Numbered from the stretch's first letter, positions 25,544 through 33,189 are shown. The stretch: DNA of 38,974 nucleotides from Chloroflexota bacterium (GCA_016190485.1 JACPQN010000098.1:1-38974); one strand, 5' to 3'. A program made the numbers and translations. The notes: generated by a model from the letters alone, not told the origin.

Positions 25544-26842
25544 ATGAAGTCCCTCCTTAGCCGCGTCTATTACGGCTGGATCATGCTGGGCGTGCTCACC
25601 GTGGCCAACTTTACCCAGGTGGGTGAGTTCAACCCGGTCCTGGCCATCTTCATCAAGCCCTTCGGCGAGGAGTTCGGCTGGAGCCGGGCCGAGGTGTCCC
25701 TGGGGATCACCCTGGGGTCCATCGGCGGCGGGCTCATCGGGCCAGTCATGGGGCCGTTTATCGACCGCAGAGGCTCCCGGACCGTGCTGGTCGCCTGCCA
25801 GATCGTCTACGGGAGCTGTCTCCTCTCCCTGACCTTTCTGGCCGGCTCCCTGACCCACTTCCTCATCGCTTACAGCCTGGGACGGCTGGTGATCCAGGGT
25901 GGGACCGCCCTCGCGTCCCAGGTAGCCATCTCCAACTGGTTCGTGCGGCTTCGGGGCAGGGCCATGGGTATCGCTTCTCTGGGTACTCGGGTGGGCCAGG
26001 CCATCCTGCCCGCCGCGGTGGCGGTCATCGCCGATACCTGGAGCTGGCGCTATGCCTGGCTCTTTCTGGGCGGTATTGTGTGGATTCTGGCCATTATCCC
26101 GTCGGTCCTCTTTCTTCGTCGCCGACCCGAGGATATGGGCCTGCTGCCCGATGGCGCGCCTCGGGCGCTGGCAGCCGTTCCCCGCCCCGTCGCAAGGGCC
26201 GAGGCCTCGGCCCTTGCGACGGACCAGGAGCCCCAGTGGACGTTGCGAGAAGCCCTGGGCACCCGTAGCCTCTGGTTCCTGACCCTGGCCTCCTCCCAGT
26301 CCTACTTTCTGGGGGCGGGCATCAACCTCCACCTCTATCCCTATCTTACGGATGTGGGCCTCAGCGTACCCGACGCCGTGCTGGCCGCCAGCGCCTTCTT
26401 TGCGGTGGCTGGGCTGGGCGGCATCGTCTGGGGGGTGTTGCTGGAGCGGTTCCCCCTGCACTACTGCATGGCGGCGGCCTTCTGTATCTCCTGCGGGGGC
26501 ATTGTGCTGCTCATCTTCACCCGCTCGCTCCTCCTGGCCCTGGCCTTCGCCCTCATCTACGGCGTCTCCTTTGGCGGCCTGCACACCCTCATCTCCGTGA
26601 TGTGGGCCGCCTACTACGGACGCGCCAACGTGGGCGCCATCAGCGGTGCCACGCTCCCCCTGCAGCTCATCACCAACGCCATAGGGCCCTTCTTCGGCGG
26701 CTGGGTCTACGACCAGACCGGCGCCTACAGCGCAGCCTTTACCGTATACGCGGTCTTTGCGGGCACTGCGGCGGTCTGGGCGGTCGGCGCAGGCCCGCCC
26801 CGGGTGCGGGCCGCCTCCCGGCAGATCGCTCCGCTGTCCTGA
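25544..26842 (+). CDS. MFS transporter, oxalate/monocarboxylate-like
   Basis: A 12-span major facilitator (432 aa) in the inner membrane, resembling the oxalate/formate antiporter and monocarboxylate porter group. It begins YYGWIMLGVLTVANFTQVG, carries GPVMGPFIDRRGSR (the loop 2-3 motif) and a central cytoplasmic loop at about 205-235, and ends with a conserved GPFFGGWVYDQTGAYS segment. Substrate is unknown. ATG 25544 (MKSLLSRVYYGW) is chosen from the family start; the frame is open much further upstream but that part overlaps the promoter and divergent gene. A perfect 36-bp palindrome (26187-26222) encodes part of the central loop. Confidence 0.88.
   Translation: MKSLLSRVYYGWIMLGVLTVANFTQVGEFNPVLAIFIKPFGEEFGWSRAEVSLGITLGSIGGGLIGPVMGPFIDRRGSRTVLVACQIVYGSCLLSLTFLAGSLTHFLIAYSLGRLVIQGGTALASQVAISNWFVRLRGRAMGIASLGTRVGQAILPAAVAVIADTWSWRYAWLFLGGIVWILAIIPSVLFLRRRPEDMGLLPDGAPRALAAVPRPVARAEASALATDQEPQWTLREALGTRSLWFLTLASSQSYFLGAGINLHLYPYLTDVGLSVPDAVLAASAFFAVAGLGGIVWGVLLERFPLHYCMAAAFCISCGGIVLLIFTRSLLLALAFALIYGVSFGGLHTLISVMWAAYYGRANVGAISGATLPLQLITNAIGPFFGGWVYDQTGAYSAAFTVYAVFAGTAAVWAVGAGPPRVRAASRQIAPLS
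26187..26222. repeat. Perfect 36-bp palindrome inside the MFS gene
   Basis: The arms CCGTCGCAAGGGCCGAGG (26187-26204) and its exact reverse complement (26205-26222) meet without a loop. It is translated in frame as about PVARAEASALATD in the loop between spans 6 and 7. A random 18-bp perfect palindrome is very unlikely, so it looks inserted or selected. Confidence 0.9.
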
Positions 26843-26879
26843 CGGCGCCCCCACGGCAGGCTGGGGCAACCGGCATTGC

Positions 26880-26908
26880 GAAGCCCCCCGCCACAGGCGG
26901 GGGGCTTC
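26880..26908. terminator. Strong hairpin between convergent genes
   Basis: GAAGCCCCCCGCC (26880-26892), ACA, GGCGGGGGGCTTC (26896-26908): a perfect 13-bp stem with a 3-nt loop. There is no T-run on either side, so it is not a textbook terminator, but its place between the MFS stop and the convergent thioredoxin-fold gene suits bidirectional termination. Confidence 0.6.
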
Positions 26909-26934
26909 TAAAGGATATGACTGAGGGTAGTTGG

Positions 26935-27516
26935 CTAGGGGACCCGGTAGAGCACCTGCTCCCGTAGCTCCCGGACCGTCTCTTGCATCCACTCCTGCTG
27001 CACGCCGGCCCGGCGCTCTCGGGCAATCCGGGCGCGGTCTTCGTCGCTCAGGCCCTGCTGCGCCAGCTCGTCGCTGAGGTCGGCGGCCCACTTGTACCCT
27101 AGCGCGGGGCGCTCGATCCAGTGCCCCAACTCGTTCCAGTCCTTGTCGAAGAAGCTGATCACCGGGATGGAGAGGAACTCGTGCCGCCAGAGGTACTCAT
27201 TCATCAGGTCCATGTTCTCGTCCCGGGGGAAGATGCGCAGGTCGAAGCCGCCAGCCTCGGCCACTCGCACCGCCACGGGGATCCCTCGCACTACGTCGGG
27301 GCACCAGTCCTCACCGATGACCACCATGCGCACTGGCCCTCGCTTAGCGTTGTACTTTCGGAAGTACTCCGCATCCTCAGGCTTTACCTGGAACTCGTTG
27401 TAGAACTGCTGAAAGCGCTCCTTGTTGGCCTTGATCACGTCCACGTACTGGCTCCAGGTGAGGCCCTGGGCGTACCGCTCCGGCGTGATAATGACTTTCT
27501 TGGTCGTGGTGGTCAT
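26935..27516 (-). CDS. Thioredoxin-fold protein with a single cysteine
   Basis: A 193-aa protein whose middle resembles thioredoxin-9/COG-type thioredoxin family proteins: VRMVVIGEDWCPDVVRGIPV supplies the active-site strand and helix, and LSIPVISFFD the cis-proline strand. The second active-site Cys is absent (WCPDV), and Cys72 is the only Cys in the protein, so a dithiol oxidoreductase role is unlikely; a monothiol or binding role is possible. The N- and C-terminal arms are helical. ATG 27516 has AAGGAG at 6 nt, and a good promoter lies upstream. It stands alone. Confidence 0.8.
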   Translation of the reverse strand: MTTTTKKVIITPERYAQGLTWSQYVDVIKANKERFQQFYNEFQVKPEDAEYFRKYNAKRGPVRMVVIGEDWCPDVVRGIPVAVRVAEAGGFDLRIFPRDENMDLMNEYLWRHEFLSIPVISFFDKDWNELGHWIERPALGYKWAADLSDELAQQGLSDEDRARIARERRAGVQQEWMQETVRELREQVLYRVP

Positions 27517-27563
27517 CCTCTACTCCTTCTTCACCTGTGTGGGTACCTGCCAAAAGTGGCTTT

Positions 27564-27592
27564 AGTTTATCATAGCGACTCTGCGTCTGCAA
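27564..27592 (-). promoter_or_regulatory. Promoter of the thioredoxin-fold gene
   Basis: On the minus strand TTGCAG (27587-27592), 17 nt, TAAACT (27564-27569). It lies 14 bp past the stop of the TfoX-N gene, so the two genes are probably separate units. Confidence 0.55.
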
Positions 27593-27605
27593 CGCCGCCG
27601 CGCCG

Positions 27606-27920
27606 TCATCGGTCTCCCGCCACGAAGTCTCGCGCTTGCTCCATGATGTGCTGGACAGCGGCTGCTTCTGCGTGCTCCAGGGCCACCCACTCTTTCATAA
27701 TGCGGCCCATGCCGGGATCGAAGTGCTCACCCTGCCCCGACCTCACCAGGGCATCCACCTGCGCGCGTGGGAGCTTTACCACCAGCCTGCCCTTGTACAG
27801 GCATGCGAAGACCTTGCTGCCCACCTTGAGGGTGGGCGCGCCGAACATCTTGGCGCGGGTGATGCCAGGGTCCACCAGGAGGTGCTGGGCCACGGCCTCA
27901 AAGGCCTCTTCCGCAACCAT
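27606..27920 (-). CDS. TfoX/Sxy N-terminal domain protein
   Basis: A 104-aa protein matching the TfoX/YjbR-like N-terminal fold: KMFGAPTLKVGSKVFACLYK, GRLVVKLP, and FDPGMGRIMKEWVALE near the end. In gammaproteobacteria TfoX/Sxy drives competence, but stand-alone N-domain proteins are widespread with no known role. The start may be ATG 27920, with AGGA upstream, or GTG 27926. It is divergent from topA across a repeat-rich gap. Confidence 0.8.
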   Translation of the reverse strand: MVAEEAFEAVAQHLLVDPGITRAKMFGAPTLKVGSKVFACLYKGRLVVKLPRAQVDALVRSGQGEHFDPGMGRIMKEWVALEHAEAAAVQHIMEQARDFVAGDR

Positions 27921-27977
27921 GGGCACATCCTAGCACCAGGGACCTGCCGCCTCAAGGGGAGGGGGACGGAGCAGAGA

Positions 27978-28010
27978 GTGCTGAACAAGTCCGCTCACCC
28001 TGTTCAGCAC
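27978..28010. repeat. Inverted repeat next to the second MITE-like element
   Basis: GTGCTGAACA (27978-27987), 13-nt loop, TGTTCAGCAC (28001-28010): a perfect 10-bp stem. It is flanked by GAGA and CCCTCT, which may extend pairing, and starts AGAGAGTG like the neighbouring element. The loop contains CCGCTCACCC, a fragment of the family 1 repeat end. Confidence 0.65.
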
Positions 28011-28019
28011 CCTCTGAGT

Positions 28020-28124
28020 AGAGAGTGTTTATCCACCTGCCACCTCAGGCTCACGCCTGAGGCAGTCTGAGCGGCTATGTTGCAGGCTACAGCCTGCAGT
28101 GCGGAGTTATTAAACACTCTCTCT
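28020..28124. repeat. Family 2 MITE-like element, copy 2
   Basis: The same layout as 3270-3374: AGAGAGTGTTTAT at the left and TTATTAAACACTCTCTCT at the right, pairing over about 12 bp. The first inner hairpin is CCTCAGGC/GCCTGAGG (28043-28050/28055-28062). The second is TGCAGGCT/AGCCTGCA (28081-28088/28091-28098), which replaces the different stem in copy 1. The sequences between hairpins (CTGAGCGGCTATG and GTGCGGAGTTATTAAAC) are conserved. It lies upstream of topA. Confidence 0.8.
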
Positions 28125-28134
28125 GCGTACCGTC

Positions 28135-28163
28135 TTTACGTAGCGGCGAGGGCAGGGTATCCT
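28135..28163 (+). promoter_or_regulatory. Possible topA operon promoter
   Basis: TTTACG (28135-28140), 17 nt, TATCCT (28158-28163), about 50 nt upstream of ATG 28214 and 10 bp after the MITE-like element. Moderate match only. Confidence 0.35.
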
Positions 28164-28213
28164 GGATTTTGTAGCCCTGCCTGCGGCAGGCAACTTGAGA
28201 GAAGAGAGGGCCC

Positions 28214-30604
28214 ATGAGTCCGACCCGTACCCGTACCACCAGGAGAACCGCCATCGGCCGCAGCCGTACTGGCGCGCCCCTTCGGCGAGCTCAGGACACT
28301 GCTTCCCGCGCCCGGCAGCCTGTGGGTGCCTCGGCCCGAGGGCGGAACCTGGTCATCGTAGAATCTCCCGCCAAGGCGCGGACCATCGGCCCGCTGCTGG
28401 GCCAGCGCTATGCGGTGCGGGCGTCCATCGGCCACGTGCGAGACCTGCCCAAGAGCCGCCTGGGGGTGGACACCGAGCGCGACTTTGAGCCCCGCTACCT
28501 GGTGCTCCAGGACAAGCGCCAGGTGGTCAAGGAGCTGAAGGCGGCGGCCAAGGAGGCCTCCGCGGTCTACCTGGCCACTGATCCAGACCGGGAGGGCGAG
28601 GCCATCGCCTGGCACCTGATCGAGGCCGCCGAGCTTGCGGACAAGCCTCTGCACCGCGTGGCCTTCCACGAGATCACGCCCGAGGCCATTCTAGAAGCCT
28701 TCCAGCATCCCCGGGAGATAGACATGCACCTGGTACAGGCGCAGCAGGCCCGCCGTGTCCTGGACCGCCTGGTGGGCTACTCCCTCAGCCCCGTCCTGTG
28801 GCGCAAGGTGCGGGGGCGCCTCTCCGCGGGCCGGGTGCAATCCGCCGCCCTGCGGATGGTCGTAGAACGGGAGCGGGAGATCCAGGCCTTTGTGGCCCAG
28901 GAGTACTGGACCATCGAAGCTGTGCTGGGGAAAGAGGAGGCCCAGACGGGCCCGGACAGGCCCTTCGGCAGTGCTCAGGACAGGCGTCGGGCGAGGCCGG
29001 AGACCTTCTCCGCTGAGCTGGTGAACCTGGCGGGCCAGCGAGGGCGTATCCATATCCCGGACGCGGCCACGGCAGAAGCGCTGGCCCAGGAGCTGCGGCC
29101 CGCTGGCTACCGGGTGAAGGGCGTCGCCACCAAGAGAGGCGTCAGGCAGCCGGAGCCGCCCTTTACCACCAGCACCTTGCAGCAGGAGGCGGCCCGGCGG
29201 CTCCGGTTCACCGCCCAGCGCACCATGGCCGTGGCGCAGCAACTCTACGAAGGCCTGGACGTGGGCGAGCGGGCGCCCGTGGGGTTGATCACCTACATGC
29301 GCACGGACTCCGTGCAGGTGGCGGAGAGCGCCATCCATCAGGCCAGGGCCTACATCCAGAGCAAGTTCGGCGGTGATTTCCTGCCCAAGACACCTCGCCG
29401 GTTCACCCGGCGGGCCAGAGGCGCCCAGGAGGCCCACGAGGCCATCCGGCCCACCTCCGTGCAGCGAGAACCGGCGAGTCTGCGCAGCCACCTGACGGCG
29501 GACCAGTACCGGCTCTACGACCTCATCTGGAAGCGTATGGTTGCCAGCCAGATGGCCACCGCCACCACAGAGACCACCACGGTAGACGTGGACGCTCACA
29601 ACGATACAACGGGGCATAGGTACCTGCTCCGGGCGGCTGCTACCAGGGTGGTCTTCCCCGGCTACCAGCTCCTCTACCAGGAGGGCCGGGACGACGACCC
29701 TTCGACGGGCTCAGGACACCGCGAGCGCCAGGACACTCCCGGCGCCGGGCTGCCGGCCCTGGCGACGGGAGACCCGCTGCGCCTGACTGAGCTGGAGCAG
29801 CACCAGCACTTCACCCAGCCGCCGCCCCGCTACACCGACGCCACCCTGATCCGGGCGCTGGAGGCCAACGGCATCGGCCGGCCCAGCACCTACGCCTCCA
29901 TCCTTACCACACTGCAGGAGCGGGGGTACGTCCGGCGGGAGAGCCGGCAGTTCGTGCCCCAGGAGCTGGGATTCATCGTGAACGACCTGCTGACAGAGCA
30001 CTTTTCGGAGGTAGTGGACTTGCAGTTCACCGCCAGAATGGAGGAGGAGTTGGACGACATCGCGGCGGGGAAACGCCCGTGGGTGCCGGTGATCAGGGAG
30101 TTCTACAACCCCTTTCACCACGCCCTGGAGCAGGCCGACGCGGCCATTGAGAAGGTTCACTTCGAGCCGGAGCCCACGGGAGAGCTATGTGAGCAGTGCG
30201 GCAAGCTCATGGTCTTCCGCATGGGGCGCTACGGGCGCTTCCAGGCATGCTCGGGCTTCCCCCAGTGCCGCAACACCAAGCCCATCCTCAAGCTGGTGGG
30301 CGTCCCGTGCCCCAAGGACGGCGGCGAACTGGCGGAAAAGCGGGCCAGGGCCAGAGGCCGCCTCTTCTACGGCTGTGCCAACTTTCCGGCCTGTGATTTC
30401 ACCACCTGGGAGAAGCCGCTGCCGGAGCCGTGTCCCCAGTGCGGCGGGCTGAGGACACAGCCCCGGGCAGGAGTGGCCCGCTGCACCCAGTGCGGCCACA
30501 CCCAGCAGGCGGCGCGCAGACGGACACCCCCTCGCCGAGCCACCAGCGTGCGCACACGCCGCACTGCCGTGGCCGAGCCTGTTGTTTCAGGAGTAGCGCG
30601 ATGA
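28214..30604 (+). CDS. topA: DNA topoisomerase I
   Basis: A type IA topoisomerase (796 aa) relaxing negative supercoils. The Toprim domain starts at about 45 (RNLVIVESPAKARTI) with the acidic cluster DPDREGEAIAWHL (123-135). The catalytic Tyr361 lies in GLITYMRTDS. Three zinc-ribbon units at the C terminus start at about 659 (CEQC...CSGFPQC), 699 (CPKDGG...CANFPAC) and 740 (CPQCGG...CTQC), then a basic tail. The N terminus carries about 44 extra basic residues. Three short family 1 repeat peptides are embedded at 22-29, 250-257 and 496-502. ATG 28214 follows GAGAGGG. It opens an operon with aroQ, overlapping it by ATGA. Confidence 0.96.
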   Translation: MSPTRTRTTRRTAIGRSRTGAPLRRAQDTASRARQPVGASARGRNLVIVESPAKARTIGPLLGQRYAVRASIGHVRDLPKSRLGVDTERDFEPRYLVLQDKRQVVKELKAAAKEASAVYLATDPDREGEAIAWHLIEAAELADKPLHRVAFHEITPEAILEAFQHPREIDMHLVQAQQARRVLDRLVGYSLSPVLWRKVRGRLSAGRVQSAALRMVVEREREIQAFVAQEYWTIEAVLGKEEAQTGPDRPFGSAQDRRRARPETFSAELVNLAGQRGRIHIPDAATAEALAQELRPAGYRVKGVATKRGVRQPEPPFTTSTLQQEAARRLRFTAQRTMAVAQQLYEGLDVGERAPVGLITYMRTDSVQVAESAIHQARAYIQSKFGGDFLPKTPRRFTRRARGAQEAHEAIRPTSVQREPASLRSHLTADQYRLYDLIWKRMVASQMATATTETTTVDVDAHNDTTGHRYLLRAAATRVVFPGYQLLYQEGRDDDPSTGSGHRERQDTPGAGLPALATGDPLRLTELEQHQHFTQPPPRYTDATLIRALEANGIGRPSTYASILTTLQERGYVRRESRQFVPQELGFIVNDLLTEHFSEVVDLQFTARMEEELDDIAAGKRPWVPVIREFYNPFHHALEQADAAIEKVHFEPEPTGELCEQCGKLMVFRMGRYGRFQACSGFPQCRNTKPILKLVGVPCPKDGGELAEKRARARGRLFYGCANFPACDFTTWEKPLPEPCPQCGGLRTQPRAGVARCTQCGHTQQAARRRTPPRRATSVRTRRTAVAEPVVSGVAR
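28277..28298 (+). repeat. Family 1 core in topA, copy 1
   Basis: CCCCTTCGGCGAGCTCAGGA, translated in frame as PLRRAQDT at residues 22-29, in the extra N-terminal region before the Toprim domain. Confidence 0.75.
28961..28985 (+). repeat. Family 1 core in topA, copy 2
   Basis: CCCTTCGGCAGTGCTCAGGA plus CAGGC, translated as PFGSAQDR at residues 250-257, in a loop before the strand ETFSAELV. It is read in a different frame from copy 1. Confidence 0.75.
29698..29718 (+). repeat. Family 1 core in topA, copy 3
   Basis: CCCTTCGACGGGCTCAGGAC, translated as PSTGSGH at residues 496-502, in the loop after GYQLLYQEGRDD. It uses the third reading frame of the core. Confidence 0.75.
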
Positions 30605-31464
30605 GAATATTGGTCCTACACGGCGTCAACCTCAACACCCTGGGGAGCCGGGAGCCCCACATCTACGGCACTCAGACCCTGGCCGACATCAACGCGGCGC
30701 TGGTGGTCAGCGCGCGGGAGCTGGATGTGGAGCTGGTCACCTTCCAGAGCAACTCGGAAGGGGACTTTATCGACTACATCCAGCAAGCAGCCCCCTCCTG
30801 CGACGGCATCCTCATCAACCCCGGGGCCTGGACCCACTACAGCATCGCGCTGCGGGACGCGCTGGCGGGCACGGGCAAGCCCTTCGTGGAGGTGCATTTC
30901 TCCAACATCCACGCCCGGGAGCGGTTCCGGCGCCACTCCGTGCTGGCGGCCATTGCGAAGGGTTCGGTGCTCGGCCTGGGCTGGCGCGGCTACCTGGCGG
31001 CCCTGGACGCCCTGGTGGCCCTGCTCCGGGAAGAGGCAGGCGGGGCCATGGCCCCAGGCCAGCGGGAAGAAGCACCGCGCATCCAGCATATGGGGAGGCC
31101 GCTGCCAGGTCTGCGCCGCGTGGACCTGGGCAACCCGCAAGCCAACCACCTCTGCCTGGGCCTGCTGCTCCACCAGGGATTCCTGACGGACCTGCAGCGG
31201 CGGGCGGCCCATGGCACACCCCTGGCGCGCTGGCGGGGATACATCACCGAGAAGCTGGGGCTGGCCTCGCATCTGGGAAGACAGCGCCGGCACGAAGCCC
31301 TGATCCTGGAGGGCCCGCCTGAGCCCCAGCCCTGGCTGTCCCAGACGGAACAGGGTCCGGCCCTCCTAGCCCTGGCGCAGGCGCCGGCGCCGCGCCGCCG
31401 CCCGCGACGGCCCGCCAGGGCCGGGAGACCCAGGCGGGCGAGGGCCGCCGCGAATACCCCGTAA
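30601..31464 (+). CDS. aroQ: 3-dehydroquinate dehydratase, type II, with C-terminal extension
   Basis: Dehydrates 3-dehydroquinate to 3-dehydroshikimate in the shikimate pathway; type II enzymes are dodecameric and cytoplasmic. Residues 1-143 are a full AroQ: LHGVNLNTLGSREPHIYG with Tyr22, NSEGDFIDYIQ, INPGAWTHYS (Asn73) and EVHFSNIHARE (His99). The usual family length is about 145-150, but this frame continues to 287. The extra part (about 150-287) contains LGNPQANHLCLGLLLHQGFL and RWRGYITEKLGL, then an Arg/Pro-rich tail (RRRPRRPARAG). I do not recognise that domain. ATG 30601 overlaps the topA stop as ATGA. Confidence 0.93.
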   Translation: MRILVLHGVNLNTLGSREPHIYGTQTLADINAALVVSARELDVELVTFQSNSEGDFIDYIQQAAPSCDGILINPGAWTHYSIALRDALAGTGKPFVEVHFSNIHARERFRRHSVLAAIAKGSVLGLGWRGYLAALDALVALLREEAGGAMAPGQREEAPRIQHMGRPLPGLRRVDLGNPQANHLCLGLLLHQGFLTDLQRRAAHGTPLARWRGYITEKLGLASHLGRQRRHEALILEGPPEPQPWLSQTEQGPALLALAQAPAPRRRPRRPARAGRPRRARAAANTP

Positions 31465-31477
31465 AGGAAGGGATACG

Positions 31478-32548
31478 ATGCAGGACCGCCTAAGAAGGCT
31501 CCGGGCCAAGCTCGACGAGAAGAGCTGCGACGCCATTCTGGTCACGCAACCGGAGAACCGCCGCTACATGAGCGGCTTCACCGGCTCCTCGGGCTACCTG
31601 GTGGTCAGCCAGGGGGCAGCGGTGCTTCTCACAGACTTCCGCTACACGGAGCAGGCCGGCCTGCAGTCGCCCGACTACCAGGTGCGGCAGATCAGCTATG
31701 ACTTTGCGACCTGGTTTCCTCAGCTCATGGGTGAGCTGAGCGTTGCGCGTCTGGCCTTTGATAAGAACCATGTCTCGTATGGGATGCACCAGGTGATGGT
31801 GAAGGCCCTGGGCGAGGCGAAAGTGGAGCTGGCGCCCGACGACTCCACCATCGAGCTGCTGCGGGCCGTAAAGGAGCCTGCGGAGATCGCGGCGCTGGAG
31901 CGGGCCCAGGCCCTGACGGACCAGGCCTTCGAGCACGTGGAGGCGCGGCTGCGCCCCGGTATGACGGAGGGGGAGATCGCCTGGGAGCTGGAGAAGTACA
32001 TCCGGGAGCACGGCGGCGAGGGCCTGGCCTTCGACACTATCGTAGGCGCTGGGCCTAACGGGGCGCGCCCCCACCACCGGGCCGGCGACACCCCCATCAA
32101 GGAGGGCGAGCCCATCGTCATCGACATGGGGGCCAGGGTGGACGGCTATTGCGCCGACATGACCCGCACCGTCTACCTGGGGGCGCAGGACGACCAGTTC
32201 AAGAAGGTCTACGATATCGTGCTTGGGGCACAGCTCACCGCCGAGGCCCTCATCAAGGCCGGCATCACCGGCGACGAGGCCGACGGTTACGCCCGCAAGC
32301 TCATCGAGGACGCGGGCTACGGCGAGACCTTCGGCCACTCCCTGGGCCACGGCATCGGCCTCTTCGTCCACGAGCACCCCCGCCTGGCCAAGAAAGCCGA
32401 GAACGTGCTGGAGGACGGGATGGTCTTCAGTGTGGAGCCGGGCATCTACATCACCGGCTGGGGCGGTGTCCGCATCGAAGACCTGGTGGTGCTGGAGAAC
32501 GGCAAGCCCCGGGTGCTGGCCAAGGCCCACAAGCTGCGAACGAAATAG
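31478..32548 (+). CDS. pepP: Xaa-Pro aminopeptidase (M24B family)
   Basis: A dinuclear-metal peptidase (356 aa) removing N-terminal residues next to proline, cytoplasmic. Residues 1-130 are the creatinase N-terminal domain. The pita-bread domain carries the metal ligands Asp216 (IDMGA), Asp227 (ADMTRT), His291 (GHSLGHGIG), Glu320 (VEPGIY) and Glu334 (RIEDL). AAGGAAGGG precedes ATG 31478. It stands between aroQ and efp, a common arrangement (pepP-like gene just before efp) in Gram-positive bacteria and Chloroflexota. The symbol denotes the family role; it may equally be called pepQ-like. Confidence 0.92.
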   Translation: MQDRLRRLRAKLDEKSCDAILVTQPENRRYMSGFTGSSGYLVVSQGAAVLLTDFRYTEQAGLQSPDYQVRQISYDFATWFPQLMGELSVARLAFDKNHVSYGMHQVMVKALGEAKVELAPDDSTIELLRAVKEPAEIAALERAQALTDQAFEHVEARLRPGMTEGEIAWELEKYIREHGGEGLAFDTIVGAGPNGARPHHRAGDTPIKEGEPIVIDMGARVDGYCADMTRTVYLGAQDDQFKKVYDIVLGAQLTAEALIKAGITGDEADGYARKLIEDAGYGETFGHSLGHGIGLFVHEHPRLAKKAENVLEDGMVFSVEPGIYITGWGGVRIEDLVVLENGKPRVLAKAHKLRTK

Positions 32549-32577
32549 CCCCAACACCAGACCAGAGGTAACCATCC

Positions 32578-33135
32578 ATGATCAGCACTGGCGATCTCAA
32601 GAAGGGCGTCACCATCGAGTTGGACGGTAAGCTCTACACCATCCTGGACTACGAGCACATCAAGATGGGCCGGGGCTCGGCCCAGGTACGCATGCGGCTG
32701 AAGGATGTCCGGGGCGGGCACATCATCGAGCGCACCTTCCAGGCCGGCGAGCGCTTCCCCCGGGCGCGGCTGGAGCGCAGCACCGTCCAGTACCTCTACC
32801 AGGACGGCGACCTCTACTACTTCATGGACCAGGCCACCTACGAGCAGTCGCCTCTGAGCAAGGCGCAGCTAGGTGAGGCGCTGAGCTACCTGAAGGAGGG
32901 GATGGCCCTGGACCTCCTGACCTACGACGGCGAGCCCATCGGGGTGGAGATGCCGCTGTCGGTGGAGCTGGCCATCGCTGAGACCGGCCCCAGCTTCAAG
33001 GGCGATACGGCCCAGGGCGGCACCAAGCCGGCCACCCTGGAGACGGGCGTGGTGGTGCAGGTGCCGCTCTTCCTCAACACCGGGGACCGGGTGAAGGTGG
33101 ACACCCGCACCGGCCAGTACCTGGAGCGGGCGTAA
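32578..33135 (+). CDS. efp: Elongation factor P
   Basis: Binds stalled ribosomes between P and E sites and helps form bonds at polyproline stretches (185 aa). The three domains are complete: KOW-like N-terminal part, OB middle (ERTFQAGERF), and the C-terminal OB with GDTAQGGTKPATLETG and VKVDTRTGQYLERA. The loop that contacts the P-site tRNA reads HIKMGRGSAQ, with Arg32 at the tip where E. coli has its modified Lys34. It resembles the Thermus form. The usual Pro before the Gly is Met. AGAGGT precedes the ATG. Confidence 0.96.
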   Translation: MISTGDLKKGVTIELDGKLYTILDYEHIKMGRGSAQVRMRLKDVRGGHIIERTFQAGERFPRARLERSTVQYLYQDGDLYYFMDQATYEQSPLSKAQLGEALSYLKEGMALDLLTYDGEPIGVEMPLSVELAIAETGPSFKGDTAQGGTKPATLETGVVVQVPLFLNTGDRVKVDTRTGQYLERA

Positions 33136-33149
33136 GCCCGCATTCGGTT

Positions 33150-33182
33150 CCCTCTCCCTCTGGGAGAGGGCCAGGGTGAGGG
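33150..33182 (+). repeat. Family 3 repeat, copy 2, carrying a ribosome-binding site
   Basis: It runs from CCCTCTCCCTCTGGG to CCAGGGTGAGGG and matches the element in the alaS leader (3089-3121) in inverted orientation. The end GAGGGGG (33178-33184) lies 5 nt before GTG 33190, serving as the Shine-Dalgarno of the acetyltransferase gene. Confidence 0.75.
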
Positions 33183-33189
33183 GGTCATC

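Noticed and set aside
26187-26222. The 36-bp palindrome as a transcription terminator
   Set aside because: It lies in the middle of an intact MFS gene and has no T-run.
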